Part shown: positions 52,207 through 60,505 of the stretch, in pieces
How positions within the stretch are numbered: the first letter of the stretch is position 1
How the letters are laid out: the number at the start of each line of letters is the position of its first letter
DNA from: Heyndrickxia sp050281185
GTDB taxonomy: Bacteria; Bacillota; Bacilli; Bacillales; Bacillaceae_C
DNA: 64,000 nucleotides
Direction: 5' to 3'
NCBI RefSeq assembly: GCF_050281185.1
Contig: NZ_JBNNWS010000008.1
Location: 62,001 to 126,000, forward strand
Notes under the pieces: model-generated
Databases searched by the model: none
Told to the model about the DNA's origin: nothing
What the model saw: only the letters and a program-made list of their open reading frames with translations
Translations under genes and position numbers: made by a program

Positions 52207-54045
52207 ATGAAAATAAATGAAAATGTAAATGATGAGATTCAACGATTGATTCAGCAGATAATAGAAAAACAATCAAATGATGGAACATGGAAATATTGTT
52301 TCGAAAGTGGTCCAATGACTGATTCATACTTATTAATGCTTCTGCGAATTATTGAGTATAAAGACGAAGAGTTGATAAAAAAACTATATAATCGATTAAT
52401 TAATACCCAACAATCAAATGGAGCTTGGAAACTTTTTGATGATGATGGAGGAAATCTTTCGGCAACAGTCGAAGCTTATACGGCATTATTATATTCTGGT
52501 TTTGTTTGTCCTACAGATCTTTGCATGAAAAAAGCAGAAAGTTTTATCCTTGATCAAGGAGGATTAGAAAATACTCATCCTTCTACAAAATTCATGCTAG
52601 CTTTACACAATCACTATCCGTGGCCTAGGATATTTCCTCTCCCGCTTTTCCTGCTGAATATACCTTCTTTTTTTCCAATTAATTTCTTTAAGTTCAGCTC
52701 TTATGTTAGGGCCCATTTAGCTCCTATTTTGATACTGGGATATAAGAAATTTACTATAAAAAATAAATGGACTCCTGATATATCTCATCTGTATTTGAAT
52801 TCAAAAAAAAGGCAAAGAGGAAAAAAGGGTTTATTTTCCGCATTCCGTTCAATTATTCCTAACTTTCTTTCAAAAAACGCACTTAATAAGGCTGAAACTT
52901 ATATGTTGAAGAGCATAGAGGAAGATGGAACTTTATATAGTTATGCAAGCGCTACTTTTTATTTGGTGTATGCATTGTTAGCCTTGGGCTATCGAATAAA
53001 TTCTCCGCTTATTTTACATGCAATTGAGGGCTTGAAATCAATGATATATGACGATGGTAAGGATTGTCATCTTCAGAATTCACCATCTACAATTTGGGAT
53101 ACTGCCTTGGTTAGTTATGCTTTACAAGAGTCCGGAACTTCGATTGAAGATCCTGTTATTCAATCTTCAGCAAAATATTTACAATCACTTCAGCAAGTTA
53201 AGAAAAGAGAAGGGAATTCCCATGTTCCTGGAGGTTGGGGATTCTCAGAAAGTAACACGAGTAACCCTGATATCGATGACACACAAGCAGCACTACGAGC
53301 TATTTCACGGCTTTCATTACAAAATACTGAATATCGAAAAGCATGGAAACTTGGAGTCAATTGGTTATTAGCTATGCAAAATGAAGATGGAGGCTGGGGT
53401 GCATTTGAAAAAAATCAATATAAAACATTTATTGGGTTATTTCCAATTGAAAATTTTAAAGACACAGCTATAGACCCTTCAACAGCAGATTTAACAGGTC
53501 GAACTTTGGAGTTTTTGGGTAATCATGTTAATATAACCAATTTACACCCCAAAATTCAATCAGGTGTCAATTGGTTATTGCAGCATCAAGAGAGTAATGG
53601 ATCTTGGTATGGACGGTGGGGTGTTTCTTATATCTATGGAACATGGGCAGCTGTTACTGGTTTGATGGCGGTTGGAGTTGGGGCAGAGCATCCTTCTATA
53701 CAAAAATCTGTCCAATGGTTGATGGAAATTCAACAACCAGATGGTGGATGGGGTGAATCGTGTAAAAGTGATAAAGAAAAAAATTACATTCCACTTTCGT
53801 TCTCTACGATTGTACAGACTTCATGGGCTTTGGATGCGTTAATTTCAACTACAAGCTATCCTACCCATGAAATTGAAAAAGGAATAGACTTCCTTACAAA
53901 AAGTGCTTCCAAGCCAATAAAATCTTTCACATATCCAACAGGAGCGGGATTGCCTGGGCATTTTTATATTTATTACCATAGCTACAATCTAATTTGGCCT
54001 TTGCTAACATTAAGTAACTATCGTAAGAAATTTATAGGACAATGA
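52207..54045 (+). CDS. sqhC: Squalene-hopene-cyclase-family terpene cyclase (sporulenol synthase-like)
   Basis: 612 residues starting at ATG 52207 after AGAGGTGAGGGACGTAT. The catalytic DxDD motif is present as PDIDDTQAALRAI. QW repeats include DGTWKYCFE, NGAWKLFD, EDGGWGAFEK, NGSWYGRWG and PDGGWGES. Length and N-terminus fit SqhC of B. subtilis (about 630), which cyclises tetraprenyl-beta-curcumene to sporulenol in spores. Plain hopene synthesis cannot be excluded by eye. It is a membrane-associated enzyme in a run of sporulation genes. Confidence 0.88.
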   Translation: MKINENVNDEIQRLIQQIIEKQSNDGTWKYCFESGPMTDSYLLMLLRIIEYKDEELIKKLYNRLINTQQSNGAWKLFDDDGGNLSATVEAYTALLYSGFVCPTDLCMKKAESFILDQGGLENTHPSTKFMLALHNHYPWPRIFPLPLFLLNIPSFFPINFFKFSSYVRAHLAPILILGYKKFTIKNKWTPDISHLYLNSKKRQRGKKGLFSAFRSIIPNFLSKNALNKAETYMLKSIEEDGTLYSYASATFYLVYALLALGYRINSPLILHAIEGLKSMIYDDGKDCHLQNSPSTIWDTALVSYALQESGTSIEDPVIQSSAKYLQSLQQVKKREGNSHVPGGWGFSESNTSNPDIDDTQAALRAISRLSLQNTEYRKAWKLGVNWLLAMQNEDGGWGAFEKNQYKTFIGLFPIENFKDTAIDPSTADLTGRTLEFLGNHVNITNLHPKIQSGVNWLLQHQESNGSWYGRWGVSYIYGTWAAVTGLMAVGVGAEHPSIQKSVQWLMEIQQPDGGWGESCKSDKEKNYIPLSFSTIVQTSWALDALISTTSYPTHEIEKGIDFLTKSASKPIKSFTYPTGAGLPGHFYIYYHSYNLIWPLLTLSNYRKKFIGQ

Positions 54046-54186
54046 ACCAATTTGATTAAAGGGGGTATATTGCCGTTTCTCCTATATTTATAACACATAA
54101 GATATATCAGCATTTAAGAAGTGGGGGACAATCTACTTTCGATGCTTCCAGTGTTATGTAAATTAAAGTAGATAGGAGGGAAGATA

Positions 54187-54471
54187 ATGGGAGGAATTGA
54201 TCCAAGATTAATGCGGACATTTCGCGGTAAAATGATGAATCCTTGGCATGCCCGACGTTGTTATATGATTTGCCGATCATATCGCGGTTGTGATTTACGA
54301 CGGCCAGAACATGCTTACGGTATGGTAGACCGTTTATCAGGGTGCCTAGGGGTACCAGTTACTCCAGCACAAAGAGATCATGCCGCAGGTTATTTAATGC
54401 GATGTGGGGTGGATCCTCAAAACCCACATCATCAAAGAAGAATGTGGCGAATGGTTCGTGGTGGCTGGTAA
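54187..54471 (+). CDS. Arg/His-rich protein of unknown function (94 aa)
   Basis: ATG 54187 behind AGGAGGGAAGATA, so translation is well supported. The product is strongly basic (many Arg, 5 Cys, 5 His) and includes RRCYMICRSYRGCDLRRPEHAYGMVDRL and HHQRRMWRMVRGGW. There is no membrane segment and no family I recognise. Cys/His/Arg richness and the neighbours make a spore-coat or DNA-binding role possible. Confidence 0.72.
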   Translation: MGGIDPRLMRTFRGKMMNPWHARRCYMICRSYRGCDLRRPEHAYGMVDRLSGCLGVPVTPAQRDHAAGYLMRCGVDPQNPHHQRRMWRMVRGGW

Positions 54472-54686
54472 TAACCATAAAAGAATTTATTAATTTGGAC
54501 GATATCTATATTAGAATGAAATAACTCTTTCATCTTCTAAATGAGGGAAAGAGTTATTTGTTTTTGAATCATTGGATATAGATGAATCATCTGGGAAATA
54601 CATTTGAATAATATCCCTCTCTTACTCATAGAATGTATTAAATCGTAATTTTAGACGAATATTGCATGAGGGGAAGGAAATTGAAA

Positions 54687-54917
54687 ATGAACTTTGAGCC
54701 AACAAAAATTAACATTGTTAATGCTGACATCAATAGCGCAGAGCATATAGGTTCGATTTCTTTTGGATCCACCGTTAAGGTTGGCAGAAATGTTTTTGCC
54801 AAAAAAAATCAGCCCTTTGGTCAGCAGTTAGGTGATACAACAGTTCTGGTTGCTCCTGTTGGAGTCACTTATGATGATGAAATATTAGATCATTCCATCA
54901 TTAAAACAAATATTTAA
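54687..54917 (+). CDS. GerP-like small spore protein 1 (76 aa)
   Basis: ATG 54687 (MNFEPTKINIVNADINSAEHIGSISFGSTVK), with GAGGGGAAGGA upstream; the frame opens at 54666. The pattern of an N-terminal INxxxxxxNSxxHxGSxxFG and a C-terminal YDDEILDHSIIK resembles the GerPA/GerPF group of small germination proteins, which help nutrients pass the spore coat. Similarity is distant and judged by eye. Two related genes follow. Confidence 0.6.
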   Translation: MNFEPTKINIVNADINSAEHIGSISFGSTVKVGRNVFAKKNQPFGQQLGDTTVLVAPVGVTYDDEILDHSIIKTNI

Positions 54918-55082
54918 TTATATCTACTATTATTATATCACCAATGTTCATCTGATTTTTCCACTTTTCATTTCATATTAATTTTAATACTCCATTTTTC
55001 ATCACCTGTAACTGTATTTTCTAATCTATCTTTAAAATCGTGAAATATTATTATCTGTTTCTCGGGGATGGGAGAGATGCAT

Positions 55083-55316
55083 ATGAACTTTGCCCCTGTT
55101 GTAATAAATCTTCAAACCTTGAAAGTAAATTCGATTGATCATTCAGCTATTTTAAATATGGGACCAAGTCAACATATTGATTTCTATCTTGCATATAAAA
55201 GAAATCAAGGGATTGGGGAACAAAATGGTGATCAATCTCCGATATTATCCCCGATTTCACTCGTTTTGGATCATGATATTAATGATACTCCTTCAGTTAA
55301 AAACAGTATTATCTAA
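55083..55316 (+). CDS. GerP-like small spore protein 2 (77 aa)
   Basis: ATG 55083 (MNFAPVVINLQTLKVNSIDHSAILNMGPSQHIDFYLAYKRNQGIGEQNGD) has GGGAGAG 6 nt upstream. It shares KRNQGIGEQNGD and the tail LDHDINDTPSVKNSII with copy 3, and the MNF.P..IN opening with copy 1. The GerP-type ending with Asp-rich turn is kept. Each gene has its own ribosome site and a spacer of 100 bp or more. Confidence 0.6.
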   Translation: MNFAPVVINLQTLKVNSIDHSAILNMGPSQHIDFYLAYKRNQGIGEQNGDQSPILSPISLVLDHDINDTPSVKNSII

Positions 55317-55416
55317 TAATAGGTTTTGTGCCTATAGGGATACGGGAGGTTTTCGGAGATATTTTTCTAAACGTATTCTCGACATAATTTATAAAGTTAA
55401 ATTAGGGAGTGATTAT

Positions 55417-55653
55417 ATGGTGTTATTTACACCAATGGTTATTAATCTTTTAGGATTTAAAGTTAATGCAGTTGATAATTCGTCAGCAGTAAATGTAGGA
55501 TCTTTTCAAGTTATTGATCATTTTAATTCATATAAAAGAAATCAGGGAATTGGTGAACAAAATGGTGACTTAGCACCGATTTATATTCCATTCGGAACAG
55601 TAATAGACCCTGATATAACTGATGACACGACTGCTAAAAACAGTTTAATTTAA
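55417..55653 (+). CDS. GerP-like small spore protein 3 (78 aa)
   Basis: The frame is open from 55177, but the real start is ATG 55417 (MVLFTPMVINLLGFKVNAVDNSSAVNVGSFQVIDHF), behind TTAGGGAGTGATTAT. NSSAVNVGS matches the GerP NSSVxxIG element, and KRNQGIGEQNGDLAPIYIPFGTVIDPDITDDTTAKNSLI matches copy 2. Likely produced in the mother cell during coat assembly, by analogy only. Confidence 0.62.
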   Translation: MVLFTPMVINLLGFKVNAVDNSSAVNVGSFQVIDHFNSYKRNQGIGEQNGDLAPIYIPFGTVIDPDITDDTTAKNSLI

Positions 55654-55809
55654 AGGAGAAAAATATGCTGGGGGTGCTTGTAACGTTCTCAATTCGAAAT
55701 ACAAGTTCCCTACAGTTTTTTTTGTACCAATTTTATTTAATAAAGCTAGTGGAATAAATTGAACGCTTATTAAAATAATAATGAGTATTAGGAATGAGGT
55801 GTAAGCAAA

Positions 55810-56430
55810 ATGGATATAAAGCCGAAGTTTTCTAGTACATTGAAAAAACAGATGGAAAATGATTTACACTTAATTAAAGAAGATATCGAAAATATTCTGG
55901 TCACAATTAAGAATAAAGATTGTTGTATTCTAGGTGAGTTCGAACAAATTAATCGAAAATTTGCTGAGCTCCAAATGAGTGCTGCCTCCTTTTATCTAAA
56001 TTCCTATTTATCACCTTTTATGGATAGATACGAAGTGTTGACAACTGCAATAGAACATTTGTCTAGAAGAAAACATGGTGCATTGATTGTTATTGGTCGC
56101 AATGATCCTGTAGATTCTCACATGCATTCTGGGATTTCAGTGGGAGCAAGCCTATCATACTCTTTACTTGAGTCAATTTTCTATCCTGGCAGTCCCCTTC
56201 ATGATGGAGCGGTTTTTATTCATAATAATAAGATTATATCTGCTGGAAATGTGCTGCCACTTTCGCAGTTCTATGTTGGTGAAAAAAAACTTGGAACTAG
56301 GCATAGAGCAGCGATAGGTCTTTCCGAACAAACCGATGCAATCGTTTTGGTAGTATCTGAAGAAACGGGAAAAGCCTCTTTTACTATGGAAGGCAAGATA
56401 TATCCTTTTCATCCTGGGGCGATTACATAA
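55810..56430 (+). CDS. cdaS: Sporulation-type diadenylate cyclase CdaS
   Basis: 206 residues, start ATG 55810 after GAATGAGGTGTAAGCAAA. An N-terminal helical part of about 65 residues, autoinhibitory in B. subtilis CdaS, precedes the DAC domain with ALIVIGRNDP, SPLHDGAVFIHNNKI (DGA) and GTRHRAAIGLSEQTDA (RHR). It makes cyclic di-AMP from two ATP. CdaS is sporulation-specific and helps germination in B. subtilis. It has no membrane segment, unlike CdaA. Confidence 0.93.
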   Translation: MDIKPKFSSTLKKQMENDLHLIKEDIENILVTIKNKDCCILGEFEQINRKFAELQMSAASFYLNSYLSPFMDRYEVLTTAIEHLSRRKHGALIVIGRNDPVDSHMHSGISVGASLSYSLLESIFYPGSPLHDGAVFIHNNKIISAGNVLPLSQFYVGEKKLGTRHRAAIGLSEQTDAIVLVVSEETGKASFTMEGKIYPFHPGAIT

Positions 56431-56585
56431 TCAAAAGATCATATTTATTAATATTGAAACATTAAAATACAGTTGTCTTAATATATTTGTGTAATTTTCA
56501 TCGTTAAGTAGATGATTCTGTCATGTTTTATGAAAAATAGCATACATTTTTAAAAAAGGGACAACCATTGGAAGGGGAGAAGCAC

Positions 56586-56771
56586 ATGTCATTGCCTATA
56601 TGGATATATTTATGTTTAGCTGGAATTGCTGTTAGTGCTTTTATGGCGGTCAAAACATCAAGAGAAGATCGAAAACTAGAACAGGAATGGATAGAAAAAG
56701 AAGGGGAAGAATATATTGAACGAATGGAAGAGGAAAAAGAAAGAAGGAAACAAGTGAATGAAGTAGGATAA
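56586..56771 (+). CDS. yhaL: Sporulation protein YhaL
   Basis: ATG 56586 (MSLPIWIYLCLAGIAVSAFMAVKTSRED) follows GGAAGGGGAGAAGCAC. 61 residues: one N-terminal membrane helix, then a charged coil (EQEWIEKEGEEYIERMEEEKERRKQ). Both structure and position upstream of prsA match YhaL. It is needed for efficient sporulation in B. subtilis; mechanism unknown. Confidence 0.88.
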   Translation: MSLPIWIYLCLAGIAVSAFMAVKTSREDRKLEQEWIEKEGEEYIERMEEEKERRKQVNEVG

Positions 56772-56795
56772 AGTACAATCATTTAATAGCTATTA

Positions 56796-56828
56796 AAAAG
56801 AGGAGGCCATATGGCCAACCCTCTTTTT
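56796..56828. terminator. Bidirectional terminator between yhaL and prsA
   Basis: AAAGAGG(AG)GCCAT (56797-56810) pairs with ATGGC(CAA)CCTCTTT, with T-runs on either strand. Confidence 0.88.
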
Positions 56829-56833
56829 TATGC

Positions 56834-57724
56834 TTATTTTTTAGAAGTAGAACCAGATGTATCAGCATTTAAAACATTATCAAATGCTTTCTTTAAGTCT
56901 TTATCTTTGATATCCAATTTCGCATCTTTAATTTCTTTTTTCATCACTTCAGCAACTTTTGGTTGATTAACTTTTTCAGCTGTTATTTTCTCTTTAATTT
57001 CTTTTTTCATTTTGTCATCTAAAGGTGCTTTATCTTTTTCGCCAGTCAATTTAATTATATGGTATCCGTATTGGGTTTGAACAGGCTCACTGATCTCATT
57101 AACCTTTAATTTATAGGCTGCTGCTTCAAATTCAGGAAGCATTTTACCAGTATTAAACCAACCAAGTTCGCCGCCTTTTTTTGCAGAACCAGTATCAGTT
57201 GAATATTTCTTCGCTAAATCGGCAAAATTTTCACCTTTTTTAAGTTTAGCTTCGATCTCTTTTGCTGTTTTTTCATCAGCAACAAGAATATGGCTAGCTT
57301 GAATATCAGGCTTAATATTATTGTCGTAATAATCTTTTATATCTTTATCTGTTATTTTTAAATCCTTAGATGCCGCTTTTTGTTGTAATAGCCCTACTTT
57401 AATCGTGTTACGGAAGTCTTTTTCATTTGCATATCCGTATTGTTGAAGTGCTGTTTCGAACTGGTCTCCCAGTTGCTTCTTAGCGTCGTTTACTTGTTTA
57501 TCGACTTCTTTATCAGAAACTTTATATTTATCGGATAGTACTTTTTCAAATACGATTTGTTGTAGAACTTGATCTCCGACTTTATCTTTCATTGCTTCGT
57601 ATAATTCATCTTTTGTAACATTACCTGCTTTTGTTTTTACAACTACGTCACTTCCATTACTGCTACATGCAGCTAGTCCTAAAACTCCTGCCGCTAATGA
57701 AAGGGATAAAACCCATTTTTTCAT
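56834..57724 (-). CDS. prsA: Foldase lipoprotein PrsA (parvulin-type PPIase)
   Basis: ATG 57724 (TTG 57727 possible). Signal peptide MKKWVLSLSLAAGVLGLAAC with a lipobox LAAC at residues 17-20. The central parvulin domain ASHILVADEKTAKEIEAKLKKGENFADLAKKYSTDTGSAKKGGELGWFNTGKMLPEFE...YGYHIIKL is typical, flanked by helical chaperone regions. It folds secreted proteins outside the membrane. 296 residues, close to B. subtilis PrsA (292). Confidence 0.96.
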   Translation of the reverse strand: MKKWVLSLSLAAGVLGLAACSSNGSDVVVKTKAGNVTKDELYEAMKDKVGDQVLQQIVFEKVLSDKYKVSDKEVDKQVNDAKKQLGDQFETALQQYGYANEKDFRNTIKVGLLQQKAASKDLKITDKDIKDYYDNNIKPDIQASHILVADEKTAKEIEAKLKKGENFADLAKKYSTDTGSAKKGGELGWFNTGKMLPEFEAAAYKLKVNEISEPVQTQYGYHIIKLTGEKDKAPLDDKMKKEIKEKITAEKVNQPKVAEVMKKEIKDAKLDIKDKDLKKAFDNVLNADTSGSTSKK

Positions 57725-57940
57725 CAATAAACAACTCCCTGTTTAAATAATCGTCCAATAAAACTTACAACAAATACTATACCATACATGTTATCAGAAA
57801 AGAAACATAATACCGGAAGACTAATGGTATTTTTAAGGAATTCTAATCAAATTTTAACTTAATCGATAATGAAGATTGTTTTTAACATCAAATATGAAAG
57901 TGAATAGAATAACATTATCTAGATGGGGAGGTGACTAATA

Positions 57941-58030
57941 ATGGGTGGTGGAGCATATGGAGGCGGTTTTGCGTTACTCGTTGTATTGTTTATTTTGTTA
58001 ATAATTATTGGAGCAACTTGGGTCTATTAG
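57941..58030 (+). CDS. YjcZ-family sporulation peptide (29 aa)
   Basis: ATG 57941 is preceded by GGGGAGGTGACTAATA. MGGGAYGGGFALLVVLFILLIIIGATWVY is a minimal YjcZ peptide: Gly start plus one hydrophobic helix. It is the third copy in the window. The perfect palindrome at 58036-58069 terminates it. Confidence 0.9.
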   Translation: MGGGAYGGGFALLVVLFILLIIIGATWVY

Positions 58031-58035
58031 TAAGA

Positions 58036-58069
58036 AATAAATCAGGTTCAAATTTGAACCTGATTTATT
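58036..58069. terminator. Bidirectional terminator, perfect 34-bp palindrome
   Basis: AATAAATCAGGTTCAAA is followed directly by its exact reverse complement, ending at the stop codon of the minus-strand gene. Confidence 0.88.
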
Positions 58070-58248
58070 TATGTATATAAAATTTCTACATAGGAAGAAA
58101 CGAGTAAAATCGTAACGAGAATATTGATTGTCATAAAAACCTTTGGTTGTCTTTCTTCCGGAATTTCTTTTTGTATACAAAGAGAATTGGTCATATTGTT
58201 TATTAGGTATAAAATAACAATGGCAAATAAAATAAAAACGGAGATCAA
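58069..58248 (-). CDS. Small membrane protein of unknown function (59 aa)
   Basis: The open frame extends to 58422, but AAAGGGAGGG stands 6 nt before TTG 58248 (MISVFILFAIVILYLINNMTN), which is the likely start. Two hydrophobic segments surround a polar loop (SLCIQKEIPEERQPKVF). B. subtilis carries yhaK/yhaJ between prsA and yhaI, but I cannot equate this gene with either. Confidence 0.6.
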   Translation of the reverse strand: MISVFILFAIVILYLINNMTNSLCIQKEIPEERQPKVFMTINILVTILLVSSYVEILYT

Positions 58249-58552
58249 TAAAATCCCTCCCTTTAATCTCCTAATACATATATGCTTAAGATACCAAATT
58301 TTGAAATAAAAAGATAGGTATTTTGATAACCTAACTGAATAAGAGAAGAGAATAAATATATAATACAATAGATTACGGTTGGAAATTGCCGAAATCTGAC
58401 GAGAAAATGATAGCTTTTTCATTAGGATGATAGTAAATTCAAAGGTGAAGTTGTATTATACTAGTATAAATGGGATATAAAACACTTATTTAACTTTAAA
58501 AAAAGATCTATAAAAGAAGATTTTATAAGATACTAACAAATGGGGTAAATAT

Positions 58553-58891
58553 ATGGAATCAATTGAGCAAAGACTTGATCGAATAGAATTTCATCAAAAA
58601 TTGTTAATGAAAATGCTATCTGATGGTCATTACGAATTTTATCGAATAATTGTTGAAAAGCAGCTTCAAGAAAAAGAAGTAGAAGCCTTCTATAAACTTT
58701 GTGAAAAGTTGAGTGAAGAATGCGAAGAACAAAAAGCAGACAACTTTGTCTTTTTTTCACCACTTTTTAAAAAATTTAAAGAAGAGCTTCATTCGAAGCT
58801 CGATCCTATAGAAGTTATTCAAGCTTGCATCAAACAAAATTTATATCCGGAACTTATGAAGATTTTACTTAAAAACATTCCAAAAAGCTAA
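58553..58891 (+). CDS. yhaI: DUF1878 family protein YhaI
   Basis: 112 residues from ATG 58553. The helical sequence MESIEQRLDRIEFHQKLLMKMLSDGHYEFYRIIVEKQLQEKEVEAFYKLCEKLSEE and the C-terminal DPIEVIQACIKQNLYPELM match B. subtilis YhaI in length and position next to hpr. Function unknown. It overlaps the convergent scoC gene by 4 bp. Confidence 0.88.
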   Translation: MESIEQRLDRIEFHQKLLMKMLSDGHYEFYRIIVEKQLQEKEVEAFYKLCEKLSEECEEQKADNFVFFSPLFKKFKEELHSKLDPIEVIQACIKQNLYPELMKILLKNIPKS

Positions 58892-59469
58892 AAATTACTT
58901 AAGCTTTCATTCTCAGTCTGAAGTTTTTTTACATTCCCATTTACTTCACAAAACTCGGTTTCAATATTATTAAAAGATGTTTCAAATATTTCCATGAAAT
59001 CATCCCCATATATATTTCTGATAATCGCCATTAATTCAATGAATTCTGGAAATTTACCGTATAAATCTCTTAGTGGCATTGCTCCATTTAATACAGTACT
59101 ATTTGACGGATTGAAAGACTCCATAGAGTTTAATAATATCGTTTCACCTTTATCGGTTAATTGAATATAAGTGTTACGCTTGTCATTTTCCTTTTTTGAG
59201 AATTCCAAAAGGCCTCGTTCCTCTAGCTTTTTTGAAAAATTAAAAGCTGTGGAAACATGCATAACTCCAAATTTAGCAACATCTGAAATGGAAGCACCTT
59301 TAAGATGATAGGCAATCCATAAGATATGATGTTCATTAATATTTAAATCATAAGGCTTTATCCATTGCTGCCAATCCTTTTCAATCATTTTCCAAATCGC
59401 TTTACTTATTTGTGCAATTCTCTGACTAAAAAGCATCGCTTCCTTTACTGAGTATGGTCTCTCTGTCAT
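58888..59469 (-). CDS. hpr: MarR-family transition-state regulator ScoC/Hpr
   Basis: ATG 59469 (MTERPYSVKEAMLFSQRIAQISKAIWKMIEKDWQQWIKPYDLNINEHHILWIAYHLKGASISDVAKFGVMHVSTAFNFSKKLEERG) with GGTGGAG upstream; the frame opens at 59547. 193 residues. The winged helix lies at about residues 55-110. ScoC represses extracellular protease and peptide-transport genes and sporulation in B. subtilis, so the peptide importer genes in this window are conceivable targets. Confidence 0.95.
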   Translation of the reverse strand: MTERPYSVKEAMLFSQRIAQISKAIWKMIEKDWQQWIKPYDLNINEHHILWIAYHLKGASISDVAKFGVMHVSTAFNFSKKLEERGLLEFSKKENDKRNTYIQLTDKGETILLNSMESFNPSNSTVLNGAMPLRDLYGKFPEFIELMAIIRNIYGDDFMEIFETSFNNIETEFCEVNGNVKKLQTENESLSNF

Positions 59470-59652
59470 AACTCCACCCACTTTTTCTATATATCTTATT
59501 TTCATTATGCCAATAAAATAAAAATTAATAAAGATATAAATATACAAAATTTTTAGAATAAATCTTCCCTTGTGTAATAAAATAAATTTATTCTTGTTTT
59601 ATTACATTATGATTGATATTGGCAAATGTGTTATTTTTCTTCTCACATACCA

Positions 59653-60015
59653 TTAATCCGGTCGTTTTTGAATTTTTTGCTCTAAATCTTCAATTGAATC
59701 TTTTAATGCTTGAACTTCGCGGAAGATGGATTCTTTATTTGGCTCAATATCATTTTGCCATTCTGATATAGTGGTTTTTACATCAGAGATTAATTTGACT
59801 GCCATATCCTTTCCTTCAGTTGTCAATACTTGAATTGAGTTTTTTAGCTCATTAACATTTTTCGTCATATCTTTAACTGTAGACACCCATTCCTTTTTAG
59901 AATCAGCTAATTGTTTTCTTAATGCTTTACCGGATGATGGAGCTGAAAGCAATGCAGATATTGCTCCGGCAAATCCTCCAACAATTAAACCATATGCGAA
60001 TGCTTTTTTATCCAT
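59653..60015 (-). CDS. yhaH: YtxH-domain protein YhaH
   Basis: 120 residues. The N-terminal helix with small residues (FAYGLIVGGFAGAISALLSAPSSGKALRKQL) is the YtxH domain signature; the rest is coiled coil. It starts at ATG 60015 with GGGGTGTTCTC upstream. Position beside hpr matches YhaH. General-stress related in B. subtilis; function unknown. Confidence 0.9.
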   Translation of the reverse strand: MDKKAFAYGLIVGGFAGAISALLSAPSSGKALRKQLADSKKEWVSTVKDMTKNVNELKNSIQVLTTEGKDMAVKLISDVKTTISEWQNDIEPNKESIFREVQALKDSIEDLEQKIQKRPD

Positions 60016-60278
60016 GAGAACACCCCATTTATATATTTTATTTTTTAAAGTGATTATTAAGAATTTTTTGCATACCTATATATCTATTTTTCTACAATAA
60101 TTTGCAAAATCCTGCAAGAATATTTTAATTATATAATATTTTTTTTGAAAAATCATGGTAATTCATTATTTTATAGACATTATGAAGGGAAAAAGAATCA
60201 TGAAAATATTTGCAGTCGCATATTTTTTAAGGATAGAAGTATTTTAAAAATATAATTTTGGACAAAGAGGTGTTGATA

Positions 60279-60473
60279 ATGAAAGGAATAATATTTTGCC
60301 TCTTCCTCATTAGTACTTGTTTCTTTATTGGAATGTTTCATTCTTTCTTTAGCTTTCAGAGATTAGGGGTGTATCCCCCAAAACGGATTCTAAAACAACG
60401 AATTGTCGTTTTGGGGAGTGGGGGGATCATTTCTGTCATTTTGTCCTTTCTCTTGTTAATGATGACAAAATAA
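60279..60473 (+). CDS. Small two-helix membrane protein (64 aa)
   Basis: ATG 60279 with AGAGGTGTTGATA upstream. Two hydrophobic stretches (IIFCLFLISTCFFIGMFHSFFSF and IVVLGSGGIISVILSFLLLMM) bracket a basic loop RLGVYPPKRILKQR. No family recognised; it is convergent with trpP. Confidence 0.72.
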   Translation: MKGIIFCLFLISTCFFIGMFHSFFSFQRLGVYPPKRILKQRIVVLGSGGIISVILSFLLLMMTK

Positions 60474-60474
60474 A

Positions 60475-60503
60475 AAGAACCCCGATCTTGGGGTTCTTAA
60501 AGA
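60475..60503. terminator. Bidirectional terminator
   Basis: AAGAACCCC (60475-60483) pairs with GGGGTTCTT (60490-60498) between convergent genes. Confidence 0.85.
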
Positions 60504-60505
60504 AT

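Noticed and set aside
55177..55416. Long N-terminal extension of the third GerP-like gene
   Set aside because: It lies in another frame across the second GerP-like gene; a proper ribosome site and family start occur at 55417.
58249..58422. N-terminal half of the 117-codon frame on the minus strand
   Set aside because: The sequence is Lys/Tyr/Ile-rich without pattern, and an internal TTG with a strong ribosome site explains the coding part better.
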